In this document: positions 55,629 to 64,000 of the stretch, one piece after another
Layout: every line of letters begins with the position of its first letter
Numbering within the stretch: position 1 is the first letter of the stretch
NCBI GenBank assembly: GCA_018829445.1
Contig: JAHJTV010000010.1
Span: forward strand, 1-64,000
Length of the DNA stretch: 64,000 bases
Reading direction: 5' to 3'
From: a bacterium
GTDB taxonomy: Bacteria > SAR324 > XYD2-FULL-50-16
The notes under the pieces: model-generated
The model's database searches: none
What the model saw: the letters and a program-made list of their open reading frames with translations, nothing else
Told to the model about the DNA's origin: nothing
Translations under genes and position numbers: made by a program

Positions 55629-56435
55629 ATGTCAATTATCACAATTTCCAGGGGCTCCTACAGCAAGGGAAAGGAGGTTGCAGAAAAGGTAGCGAAAAAG
55701 CTTGGTTACGAGTGTGTTTCCAGGAGAATACTGCTGGAAGCGTCTAAAGAGTTTAATATTCCGGAAACAAAACTGGCACGGGCTCTTCATGATTCCCCAT
55801 CCTTTTTTAATCGGTTTAATTATGGCAAAGAGAAATATACCTCCTATATCCGCTTTGCCCTCTTAAAACACCTACAAAGCGACAATGTTGTGTATCATGG
55901 CCTTGCCGGACATTTTTTCCTGCAGGATGTACCAAACGTCCTGAAAGTCAGAATCATAACCGATATGAACATCCGCATTGTAGAGGAGATGAAACGGGAA
56001 AACATATCCGAGGATGAGGCTCGAAAAATTCTGGTGAAAGATGACGCCGAAAGAAGAAAGTGGAGTCTCCACCTCTACAAGATCGACACCTGGGATCCCA
56101 GTCTTTACGATCTCGTCATAAACATCAATCGGATGACTATTGATGAGGCGGTGGATATCATAGCAGAAACCTGTCGCAAGCCCAGTTTTCAAACTACTCC
56201 TGAAAGCCAGCAGGTTTTTGAAGACAACCTACTATCAGCTCAGATTCAATCCATGCTGATTGAACAATTTCCGACGGTGACGGTGAGGGCAAAAGACGGG
56301 AAGGTTTTTGTAACCTGCATGGGATCACTGGGACAGAAACAGGTAATCGTTGAGGAATTAAACTCAATGATTTCCGGGGTTGTGAAGAAGAAGGATCTAG
56401 AGATACATATTTCACCGATATTAACGCCTGATTAA
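55629..56435 (+). CDS. Cytidylate kinase-like protein with C-terminal BON-like domain
   Basis: The start is MSIITISRGSYSKGKEVAEK with GAGG 7 nt upstream; an earlier ATG at 55578 adds 17 residues that do not fit the family. The P-loop-like SRGSYSKGKEVAE and the RKILVKDDAERRKWSLHLY lid match the cytidylate-kinase-like (Cytidylate_kin2) family found in many anaerobes and deltaproteobacteria. The last ~80 residues (VTVRAKDGKVFVTCMGSLGQ) resemble a BON domain, an unusual appendage. It probably phosphorylates a nucleotide or small ligand; substrate unproven. Confidence 0.75.
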   Translation: MSIITISRGSYSKGKEVAEKVAKKLGYECVSRRILLEASKEFNIPETKLARALHDSPSFFNRFNYGKEKYTSYIRFALLKHLQSDNVVYHGLAGHFFLQDVPNVLKVRIITDMNIRIVEEMKRENISEDEARKILVKDDAERRKWSLHLYKIDTWDPSLYDLVININRMTIDEAVDIIAETCRKPSFQTTPESQQVFEDNLLSAQIQSMLIEQFPTVTVRAKDGKVFVTCMGSLGQKQVIVEELNSMISGVVKKKDLEIHISPILTPD

Positions 56436-56905
56436 TATGAAGCACAATTGGAAACGACATCGAATTTTAATTTAATAGCGATTTTGTTTGAGTAACGGTT
56501 TTCAATCATTCAATCTGCCATCAAGAGGGAAGATCCGCCCTCTTGCCTTCCTGTCAGTGTCCCTCCTCCAATTCCGGATTCTTATCGGGAATTTAGCCTT
56601 AAGGTTTACTTCCGCTAAAGGATTACATCAGAAGTTCTTTTTCCCAGACAAAAGGAATTTGATATTTATAAAGCCGGAGACAGCTGGTGTTTGGTTCAGA
56701 AAAGCAGTAATATTCCAGGAGAAATAACTCGAATTTCTTTATCGTTGACATTGGATCAAACAGCATTTAAAATGTCTCCCAGTTGTATTAGGTGTGAAAT
56801 GGTTAATTGTGACCATGTATCTGCAATACAAAGTTTCAGAATTCGAACCAAATTTGCTTTGTTGTGGCGAAAATTCTCCCTTAAAACCTAAATTGGAGTT
56901 TGAAA
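56436..56905. other. Intergenic region
   Basis: About 470 bases with no clear gene. GGAG at about 56894 is the ribosome-binding site of the lipoprotein that follows. Confidence 0.4.
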
Positions 56906-57487
56906 ATGAAACGCTCACTTGTATATTTGTTGATATCCCTTTCCCTGGCGGCCCTGGCGGCATGCTCTCCATATGTACCAGTTCACATGATGTTAAATGA
57001 AAATCACCCGAGCATTGCTCCTTCTGATACAATGGCCACACTAGTTGTAGCCCGGGAGGAAACATCAGCTTGGGCTTATGGTTCTGCAGCGGATGTAAAT
57101 ACGTTTTTGGATGAAGAATTCATCGGTCAAACCACCATTTACAGCTATTTTGTGAAACAGGTGGACCCTGGTGTTCATTATATTCTTTCTCATGCTGTCG
57201 TGATTGCTCAGGCAGCCCCTATCTCGGTTGCGAAATTCGACTTTAAAGCGGGAAAAATCTACTATATTACGTTTTCGGTGCGATCGCCTCCGGCTTCATT
57301 CACCACACTTGTTACCACCGAACCTTTTGCTCCTGGTGATATCAGTCTAACCGGTTTAAAGTATTTGGAGTTCAACTCCAGCCCCAGTGCAATGGTTTTG
57401 ACAGCTGAAGACAGGAACGCGGCGATTAAGGGGTTTGATAACGATCCGGGAAACAACCAGGACATTTTGAACTATAAAGGCTACTAA
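56906..57487 (+). CDS. Putative lipoprotein, DUF2846-like
   Basis: Start MKRSLVYLLISL has GGAG 8-9 nt upstream; a TTG six bases earlier is less likely. The lipobox LAALAAC gives a lipidated Cys. The mature part contains TMATLVVAREE, FLDEEFIGQTTIYSYFVKQV and GKIYYITFSV, the pattern of small beta-rich lipoproteins of the DUF2846 type, which resemble PEGA-like surface domains. About 193 residues in all. The exact role is unknown. Confidence 0.65.
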   Translation: MKRSLVYLLISLSLAALAACSPYVPVHMMLNENHPSIAPSDTMATLVVAREETSAWAYGSAADVNTFLDEEFIGQTTIYSYFVKQVDPGVHYILSHAVVIAQAAPISVAKFDFKAGKIYYITFSVRSPPASFTTLVTTEPFAPGDISLTGLKYLEFNSSPSAMVLTAEDRNAAIKGFDNDPGNNQDILNYKGY

Positions 57488-57923
57488 GCCCAAGATTCAT
57501 ATGTAAATTGTTGAGACAGGTTTTTCCAAATAAAAGTAAGCTAATTGACAGCCCTCCATGTTTCTCTTGAAGATTTATAAGGGCTTTTCCTCATGAGATT
57601 AAGACTTCGCAGTTGTATTGCTTATAACCATCAATCCTGATGATTTAAGATTTCAACAATCAAAGGGACAAAACGGTAGGGGCGGGTCACGAAAGAGCAC
57701 CCTGCCGTAAATTTTGCGGAGTCGTTTTGTTTTTATATCAATCACATAAATGGCTTTGGATATTTCCTTCAAAGGAACTATGGTAAAATCCCTTTGAAGA
57801 TCTCCCAAAAACTAAGCCCCCCCTGCTTTACCGGAAGTCATTTAACTCTATCGGAATGCAGACGTAACTGATTTCATGGATTTACACTAATCCAAAAACA
57901 GATGAGTAAAGCCCAACTCCGTT
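57488..57923. other. Intergenic region
   Basis: About 435 bases, no gene seen. A G-rich tract (57677-57705, GGTAGGGGCGGGTCACG) has no assigned role. Confidence 0.35.
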
Positions 57924-59078
57924 ATGAAAAAACCATCCTATGTTTTCTTTATTGTCCCGATTTTGATATTGATCGGTTGTGAAGATTCAAATAAAACAAC
58001 ATTATCCCCAATAATCCCGCTGGCAATTTCCTCTGTTTCTCCGGCAGCATCATCAACCGATGTGCATGTACACAGTAATATCGTTGTTACTTTCAGTAAT
58101 GCTATGAATGATACTGAAATAACCGCTTCCGATTTGATAACCCTGAGGGATGTCAGCGGGGACAGAGTTGAGGCAAGGTTAACGGCCAGCGCAGACAGTA
58201 CCATATTAACCCTCGATCCTTCAAACGATCTGGATTACAATACCCAATACACAGCGACTATCAGCTCGAATGTCCGGGATAGATCGGGAAATGCATTGGA
58301 TCAGGATTATTCATGGGAATTCGCAACCATATCATATTCTTTGCTCTATACTTCAACCAATCTATCCGATCATACTGTAAACGCAGAATGTAATCCCGGT
58401 GGAACCACCTCCTGTCCTTGTTCTGCAAATGATGTCAGCATGGATTCATTTGCTGAATATGGACAGGTTACCTCCAATATCCTGGAAACAAACACCTGGG
58501 TGAATGCCATCGGCGGTAAGACCTTCACCGAAACACAACCGGATGCGGAATCCGTTTTTTTAGGTACCTATCGGTACCAGTATAAAGTCAAACTACCGGT
58601 TCTTCCTGCAACCAACGTAAACCAGAGAGAGAACTCGGGTGCTGTCCATATGGTGATGTTTCTCTGGGACGGTCGAAACGCTCTCTGGCAAGCTGACAAA
58701 AACTCATTGGAAGCAGGTCTGTATTGGGAGTTAAACCCCTGGAACGAAGATTACGGCGTCATCAAGGTATACGACACCGATATAAACACGCAAACAAGCA
58801 CCGGTATTACAGTCACACCTGACACGGAATGGCATACATTTGAATTGATAGCCGATTTTATCAATCAAAAATATGTTTCAATTAAAATTGACGGTCAGTC
58901 CAGGGATATCAGCACGATTGATACAATCCAGGTTGATCGGTCTACTTGGGGAGATGATGTTGCTTTTCTGATCACGGAAGAATCCTTATCTACCTATCCC
59001 GGAGTCGGTTGTCCATATGTCTTCGTCTGGAGCACACAGTTTAAGGACCTTGAACTTGGATATTTGGGGACAAAATAA
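57924..59078 (+). CDS. Surface lipoprotein with Big_5 domain and lectin-like domain
   Basis: A lipobox signal, FFIVPILILIGCEDSN, gives a lipidated Cys. Residues ~30-135 form a bacterial Ig-like Big_5 domain (SVSPAASSTDVHVHSNIVVT, TQYTATISSNVRDRSGNALD, WEFATI). Residues ~135-384 look like a concanavalin/laminin-G type beta-sandwich (WEADK..GLYWELNPWN, EWHTFELIADFINQKYVSIK), the shape of glycan-binding or GH16-like domains. I see no clear catalytic acid pair, so glycan binding is likelier than hydrolysis. It is probably displayed on the outer membrane. Confidence 0.65.
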   Translation: MKKPSYVFFIVPILILIGCEDSNKTTLSPIIPLAISSVSPAASSTDVHVHSNIVVTFSNAMNDTEITASDLITLRDVSGDRVEARLTASADSTILTLDPSNDLDYNTQYTATISSNVRDRSGNALDQDYSWEFATISYSLLYTSTNLSDHTVNAECNPGGTTSCPCSANDVSMDSFAEYGQVTSNILETNTWVNAIGGKTFTETQPDAESVFLGTYRYQYKVKLPVLPATNVNQRENSGAVHMVMFLWDGRNALWQADKNSLEAGLYWELNPWNEDYGVIKVYDTDINTQTSTGITVTPDTEWHTFELIADFINQKYVSIKIDGQSRDISTIDTIQVDRSTWGDDVAFLITEESLSTYPGVGCPYVFVWSTQFKDLELGYLGTK

Positions 59079-59482
59079 TCAACGGTTCATTGTCGATCCG
59101 AAATTGATCTGTTAGCCGTTACTTCATCATCTGGTTCCAGGAAAAAAACGGTTGCAGCTATCAACTGACGACTGTTATTGGCGATTGGTTCCGGTTAGTG
59201 CTATCAGCTGAAATCCAGGAAATGATCGGTTAGAATCTTAATATCCAGATATTCCTGAAGTAGCGGACCCGCTTGATCTACCATTCTCTTGCTTTAAATA
59301 CAATAAATTAAATCTGAAACAGATCCCCTATTGATTGGTTGATCAGTTGTTTTATGCCATCGCTGGATATTTACGGTATCATTAGTTGTATAACTTTTGA
59401 TTATGGGCACTAGTAGGAGAGAACAAAATAAGGTAAACTAAATCAAAATATTGATGGTGCCGCAACCAAACATACAGCCAAG
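59079..59482. other. Intergenic region
   Basis: About 400 bases with no gene recognised. Several CGGTT-rich segments (GGTTCCAGG, CGGTTGCAGC, GGTTCCGG) recur but show no regular period. Confidence 0.35.
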
Positions 59483-60853
59483 ATGATAAAGAAAAGCAAA
59501 GGGCTAATGATTTCAGCCCCTAAAAAAAGTTCCGGAAAAACGACCCTGACCCTGGGATTAACAGCAGCATTAACAGAGCTGGGGAAAAAGGTAAGAGTCT
59601 TTAAAAAAGGTCCGGACTATATTGACCCCATGTGGCATAAAGCTGCTTCAGGGCATACCTGTTTTAATATTGATCCTTTCTGGATGGATTCCGATTTATG
59701 TCGGCGCTCCTATCTTTCTCGTTGTTCGGGCATGGATTTATGCCTGGTTGAAGGAAATCATGGACTACATGATGGACTTGATCTGCAGGGGCTTAATAGT
59801 GGTGGATTTCTGGCGAAATTATTGGGTATTCCGGTATTGTTAGTGGTTGATAGTGCCGGTATGAATCGAGGTGTGGCTGCCATTGTATTAGGACAGCAGC
59901 TTCTTGATCGTGATGTTATCATTAGTGGTGTTGTGTTAAACAATGTTGCAACCACCAGGCAGGCTGATAAACAGGTTGCAGCCATTGAACATTATTGCGG
60001 TATACCAGTGGTAGGAACTATACCAAGAACGGATAAGGTTGGAATAAAGGAACGTCATTTGGGACTGGTTACTGTTCATGAAAACCCATATGTAAAAGAA
60101 ACCATTGAAATTCTTGCAAAAACCATCAGCGACACCTGCGATTTGGACAAGATTCTGACCATTACCCATGATATTTTGCCGCAAGAAGATACAATTTACG
60201 TGGGCAAACCGAAAACCGAAAAAAAGGTAACCATCGGTGTCGCCTATGATAAATCATTCTGTTTTTATTATCCGGATAACCTGCAAGCTCTTCAAAATGA
60301 GGGTGCCGAACTGGTATTTTTTGATACTTTAAACGATACGCAATTGCCTGAAGTAGATGGAATATATATCGGGGGTGGTTTCCCGGAATCTTTTTTGCAG
60401 GAGTTAGAACAGAACAAAACAATCCGGGCTGAATTGGCAACCGGAATTGAGCAGGGATTACCTGTGTTTGCTGAGTGTGGTGGGCTTATGTACCTGACAC
60501 GTTCCATTGAACGAAACGGAATCAAGAAAGAGATGGTGGGGGCAATACCTGCCGATGTCTTGTTTCAAAAAAAACCGGTAGGCAAAGGATACACAGAGTT
60601 GGAGGTGTGTAATAAAAAGGGTTGGTTTTCATTCGATGGTACTGTTAAAGGACATGAGTTTCACTATTCTCACCTGATTAATATAAGCAAAGAGATTGAA
60701 TTTAAATTTAAGGTGACCAGGGGAACCGGGGTGAATGGGACTCATGATGGCATTATGCATAAGAATGTACTGGCTTCATATACTCATATTCATGCTTCGG
60801 TTGTACAAACCTGGGCAAAATCCTTTGTTCAATCGGTTCAGGCCTATAAATGA
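59483..60853 (+). CDS. cbiA: CbiA/CobB-type a,c-diamide synthase
   Basis: A 456-residue enzyme that amidates two carboxylates of a tetrapyrrole using glutamine and ATP. The P-loop is MISAPKKSSGKTTL (9-22) and GPDYIDPMWHKAASGHTCFN is the family signature. The C-terminal triad-type glutaminase domain includes YIGGGFPESFLQEL, AECGGLMYLTRSIE with the active Cys, and HEFHYSHL with the His. It fits cobyrinic acid a,c-diamide synthase; siroheme-amidating DsrN proteins and the CfbB coenzyme-F430 enzyme belong to the same family. No other cobalamin, dsr or F430 gene is nearby, so the substrate is open. Confidence 0.85.
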   Translation: MIKKSKGLMISAPKKSSGKTTLTLGLTAALTELGKKVRVFKKGPDYIDPMWHKAASGHTCFNIDPFWMDSDLCRRSYLSRCSGMDLCLVEGNHGLHDGLDLQGLNSGGFLAKLLGIPVLLVVDSAGMNRGVAAIVLGQQLLDRDVIISGVVLNNVATTRQADKQVAAIEHYCGIPVVGTIPRTDKVGIKERHLGLVTVHENPYVKETIEILAKTISDTCDLDKILTITHDILPQEDTIYVGKPKTEKKVTIGVAYDKSFCFYYPDNLQALQNEGAELVFFDTLNDTQLPEVDGIYIGGGFPESFLQELEQNKTIRAELATGIEQGLPVFAECGGLMYLTRSIERNGIKKEMVGAIPADVLFQKKPVGKGYTELEVCNKKGWFSFDGTVKGHEFHYSHLINISKEIEFKFKVTRGTGVNGTHDGIMHKNVLASYTHIHASVVQTWAKSFVQSVQAYK

Positions 60854-60902
60854 CGACTGAGGATAAAAGGTTCATATAAAATTTAAAGGCTATTCAACGA
60901 GT

Positions 60903-61493
60903 ATGACTGAAGTACAACCGCCAAACGGACAACAGGAATCTGGAGATGATCAAACTGCCAGGTATGCACTTGTTCAAAAGATCATGGGTAAAGAGACATT
61001 TATAGACCCATTGAACGCAGAGCAAGTGACAAGGGCTTATTCTGTCTATGGAGCCAACCCACAGAAGATTGTTGAAGTGGTGGTTGAAAAACTAAAATTC
61101 TACTGTCGCAAATGTATTCGGGAAACTGCACTGTTGGAAGTCAAAAATGAAATAAGTCAGGCGACCTTAATGGAATCTGAAAAATTAAAAGACAAGGTCG
61201 TCAATGAGATGTTCGATAGTATTAAAAAAGATCCGGTACTGGAACAACTGATTGTCATGCTGATTTTTAAAAACAGGTTTTGGGAATGGATTCGATATGG
61301 ATTAAAAGAGATTCTTAATGACCAGAGAAGTCAACCGGGTCATGAAATTAACAATGTCCTTAACAAACGGTTCCACACGATGAAAAAGGAGAAGAATATC
61401 AATATCGTTGGGGACTTGGTTGTGATGGATGTGACGGATATTGTCAATAATTTCAAACGGGAAGTTATGAAAAAGAGTGTTAAACTGTTTTAG
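60903..61493 (+). CDS. Unknown soluble protein
   Basis: A 196-residue protein, mostly helical. It contains two cysteines three apart (FYCRKCIRE, about residues 60-70), a coiled-coil-like SQATLMESEKLKDKVVNEMF and a C-terminal NINIVGDLVVMDVTDIVNNF. There is no signal peptide. It follows cbiA on the same strand by 49 nt. I do not recognise the family. Confidence 0.5.
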   Translation: MTEVQPPNGQQESGDDQTARYALVQKIMGKETFIDPLNAEQVTRAYSVYGANPQKIVEVVVEKLKFYCRKCIRETALLEVKNEISQATLMESEKLKDKVVNEMFDSIKKDPVLEQLIVMLIFKNRFWEWIRYGLKEILNDQRSQPGHEINNVLNKRFHTMKKEKNINIVGDLVVMDVTDIVNNFKREVMKKSVKLF

Positions 61494-61495
61494 AA

Positions 61496-61514
61496 GGGAG
61501 CCAAAAAGACTCCC
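61496..61514. terminator. Stem-loop between convergent genes
   Basis: GGGAG and CTCCC pair around CCAAAAAGA. It lies between the stop codons of the unknown gene and purA and could terminate both. The stem is only five pairs, so this is a weak call. Confidence 0.4.
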
Positions 61515-61523
61515 ACCTTATTA

Positions 61524-62873
<1,350 letters not shown>

Positions 62874-62889
62874 TTAAAAACGGAATCAT

Positions 62890-64000
62890 CTAAAGACTGT
62901 TTATGACCTTCTGTTCCATCTTTAGTCTGTACTCAAGATGAATTGAACGTAACTCCGGATACTTGATACTAAGAATCTGAACAGCCAGCAGTGCTGCATT
63001 ATCTCCCCTGTCGATTCCCACGGTAGCAACCGGAATGCCGGGAGGCATCTGTGCTATGGATAGCAAGGCATCATGCCCGGCGTATGCGGAAGAGTTGACC
63101 GGGACACCAATCACGGGAAAATGGGTTTCTGCTGCTACTACTCCCGGTAAATGTGCTGCCATACCTGCAATAGCGATAAAGACTTCTATTCCCTTTTTCG
63201 GCGCATTTTGTACAAATTGTCTTGTTCTTTCAGGAGTTCGGTGAGCTGAAGAAACGATTAATTCATAGTTTACCCCAAATTGATCCAGAATTTTAGTGGC
63301 TTTTTCTGCAATCTTGTGATCCGAGGCGGAACCCAGAATAATGCCGATTTGAGGCTTCCCTTCGGGTCTGGTGCAAATGCGTTTGAGTCCTTTAATGCCA
63401 ATATCTCTTCGATACTGCATACCCGGCCAGGACAACTTTTTAACATTTTCATACGAAAGTTCCAAGGCATTCTGTAAAGAATCACCCACGGCAGTCACTG
63501 CCAATACTCTTCCCCCGTTTGTCAGAAACCGATTCTGATCACGTTTGGTTCCCGCATGAAAAATCATCAGGTCTTTGCTTTCGGAAATCTCCTCCAATCC
63601 TTGAATCGTGAAGCCCCTCTCATAGGATTTTGGATAACCACCTGATGCAAGAATTACAGCAGCTGCACTCTTATCTCTCCACTTGACATCAATCTGATCC
63701 AGTTTATTGTCCGCCACTGCCTGCGCAATTTCCACCAGATCACTGTCCAGTAACATCATCAGGGGTTGACATTCGGGATCACCAAATCGAATATTATATT
63801 CAACCACCCTGGGTCGGCCATCCTTAATCATAAGCCCAATATACAGGATTCCTTTAAACGGATTTCCCTCCCTGGCCATCCCTTGCAGTGTAGGCTCCAC
63901 AATTTCTGCAGTCACAATTTTTTCAATCTCGGGGGTAACAATGGGAGCAGGCGCGTAACATCCCATTCCGCCGGTGTTTAAGCCTTTATCCAACTCCAGT
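62890..64000 (-). CDS. purD-purE: PurD-PurE fusion (GAR synthetase / AIR carboxylase-mutase), 5' end outside window
   Basis: Read on the minus strand the frame enters from the right edge. Residues 1-206 of the visible part are the C-terminal half of phosphoribosylamine-glycine ligase ([48 protein letters not shown]). Without a stop this continues into a complete PurE (about 213-367) with [44 protein letters not shown] and [12 protein letters not shown]. PurD makes GAR and PurE class I interconverts N5-CAIR and CAIR, so the fusion joins steps 2 and 6 of purine synthesis. An apparent start at 63993 is internal. The junction ([20 protein letters not shown]) is short. Confidence 0.85.
   Translation of the reverse strand, partial: LELDKGLNTGGMGCYAPAPIVTPEIEKIVTAEIVEPTLQGMAREGNPFKGILYIGLMIKDGRPRVVEYNIRFGDPECQPLMMLLDSDLVEIAQAVADNKLDQIDVKWRDKSAAAVILASGGYPKSYERGFTIQGLEEISESKDLMIFHAGTKRDQNRFLTNGGRVLAVTAVGDSLQNALELSYENVKKLSWPGMQYRRDIGIKGLKRICTRPEGKPQIGIILGSASDHKIAEKATKILDQFGVNYELIVSSAHRTPERTRQFVQNAPKKGIEVFIAIAGMAAHLPGVVAAETHFPVIGVPVNSSAYAGHDALLSIAQMPPGIPVATVGIDRGDNAALLAVQILSIKYPELRSIHLEYRLKMEQKVINSL

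Overview
This is a stretch of Gram-negative chromosome with GC around the low forties by eye. The Gram-negative call rests on a type II secretion gspC gene, several lipobox lipoproteins, two methyl-accepting chemotaxis proteins and a 589-residue YidC with a large periplasmic domain. The gene set fits a motile, free-living heterotroph, possibly deltaproteobacterial or SAR324-like. No rRNA or other firm phylogenetic marker is present, so that placement is a guess.

Layout. (1) 1-331: C-terminal end of an aromatic amino acid ammonia-lyase. (2) 1087-13300, all minus strand: a tightly packed catabolic operon. In order of transcription it encodes an Old Yellow Enzyme-type reductase, LacI regulator, SDR, fumarate-reductase-like flavoprotein, ThuA protein, Gfo/Idh/MocA oxidoreductase, GPH-type symporter, a 680-residue protein of unknown family, KDPG aldolase, 2-keto-3-deoxygluconate kinase and a small unknown protein. 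It looks like a pathway that imports a sugar or uronate-like compound, remodels it by redox steps and drains it through 2-keto-3-deoxygluconate to pyruvate and glyceraldehyde-3-phosphate. (3) 13.8-14.5 kb: an IS91-type transposase remnant abutting an internally deleted RAYT element. (4) 14.9-18.7 kb: a chemoreceptor and a secreted serine beta-lactamase-like protein. (5) 19.2-29.5 kb: a dipeptide-type ABC importer with an M20 deacylase and two C45 (penicillin acyltransferase-type) hydrolases, plus a divergent Lrp/AsnC regulator. Repeated CGTAATT motifs lie between the regulator and the operon. (6) 30-36.3 kb: a decayed accessory zone with an Hpt fragment, a degenerate RAYT transposon, a lipoprotein, a frameshifted beta-propeller lipoprotein, an Rhs C-terminal fragment with a nonsense codon and a pseudogene with two in-frame stops. 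(7) 36.3-50.6 kb: yheU, gspC, a radical SAM protein, an XPB-like helicase, a possible Sm/Hfq-like small protein, a DUF2254-like membrane protein, an acyl-CoA dehydrogenase, a TPR-GAF sigma-54 activator and a second chemoreceptor. (8) 51.1-64 kb: the conserved rpmH-rnpA-yidD-yidC cluster, yifB, a cytidylate-kinase-like protein, two lipoproteins, a CbiA-type amidase/synthase, purA, and an unusual purD-purE fusion running off the right edge.

Most interesting: the composite sugar operon with its unrecognised 680-residue protein, the C45/M20/ABC amide-uptake locus with its phased motif array, the RAYT full-length/deletion pair, the candidate Sm-like protein, and the PurD-PurE fusion. No tRNA, rRNA, CRISPR array or riboswitch was recognised.
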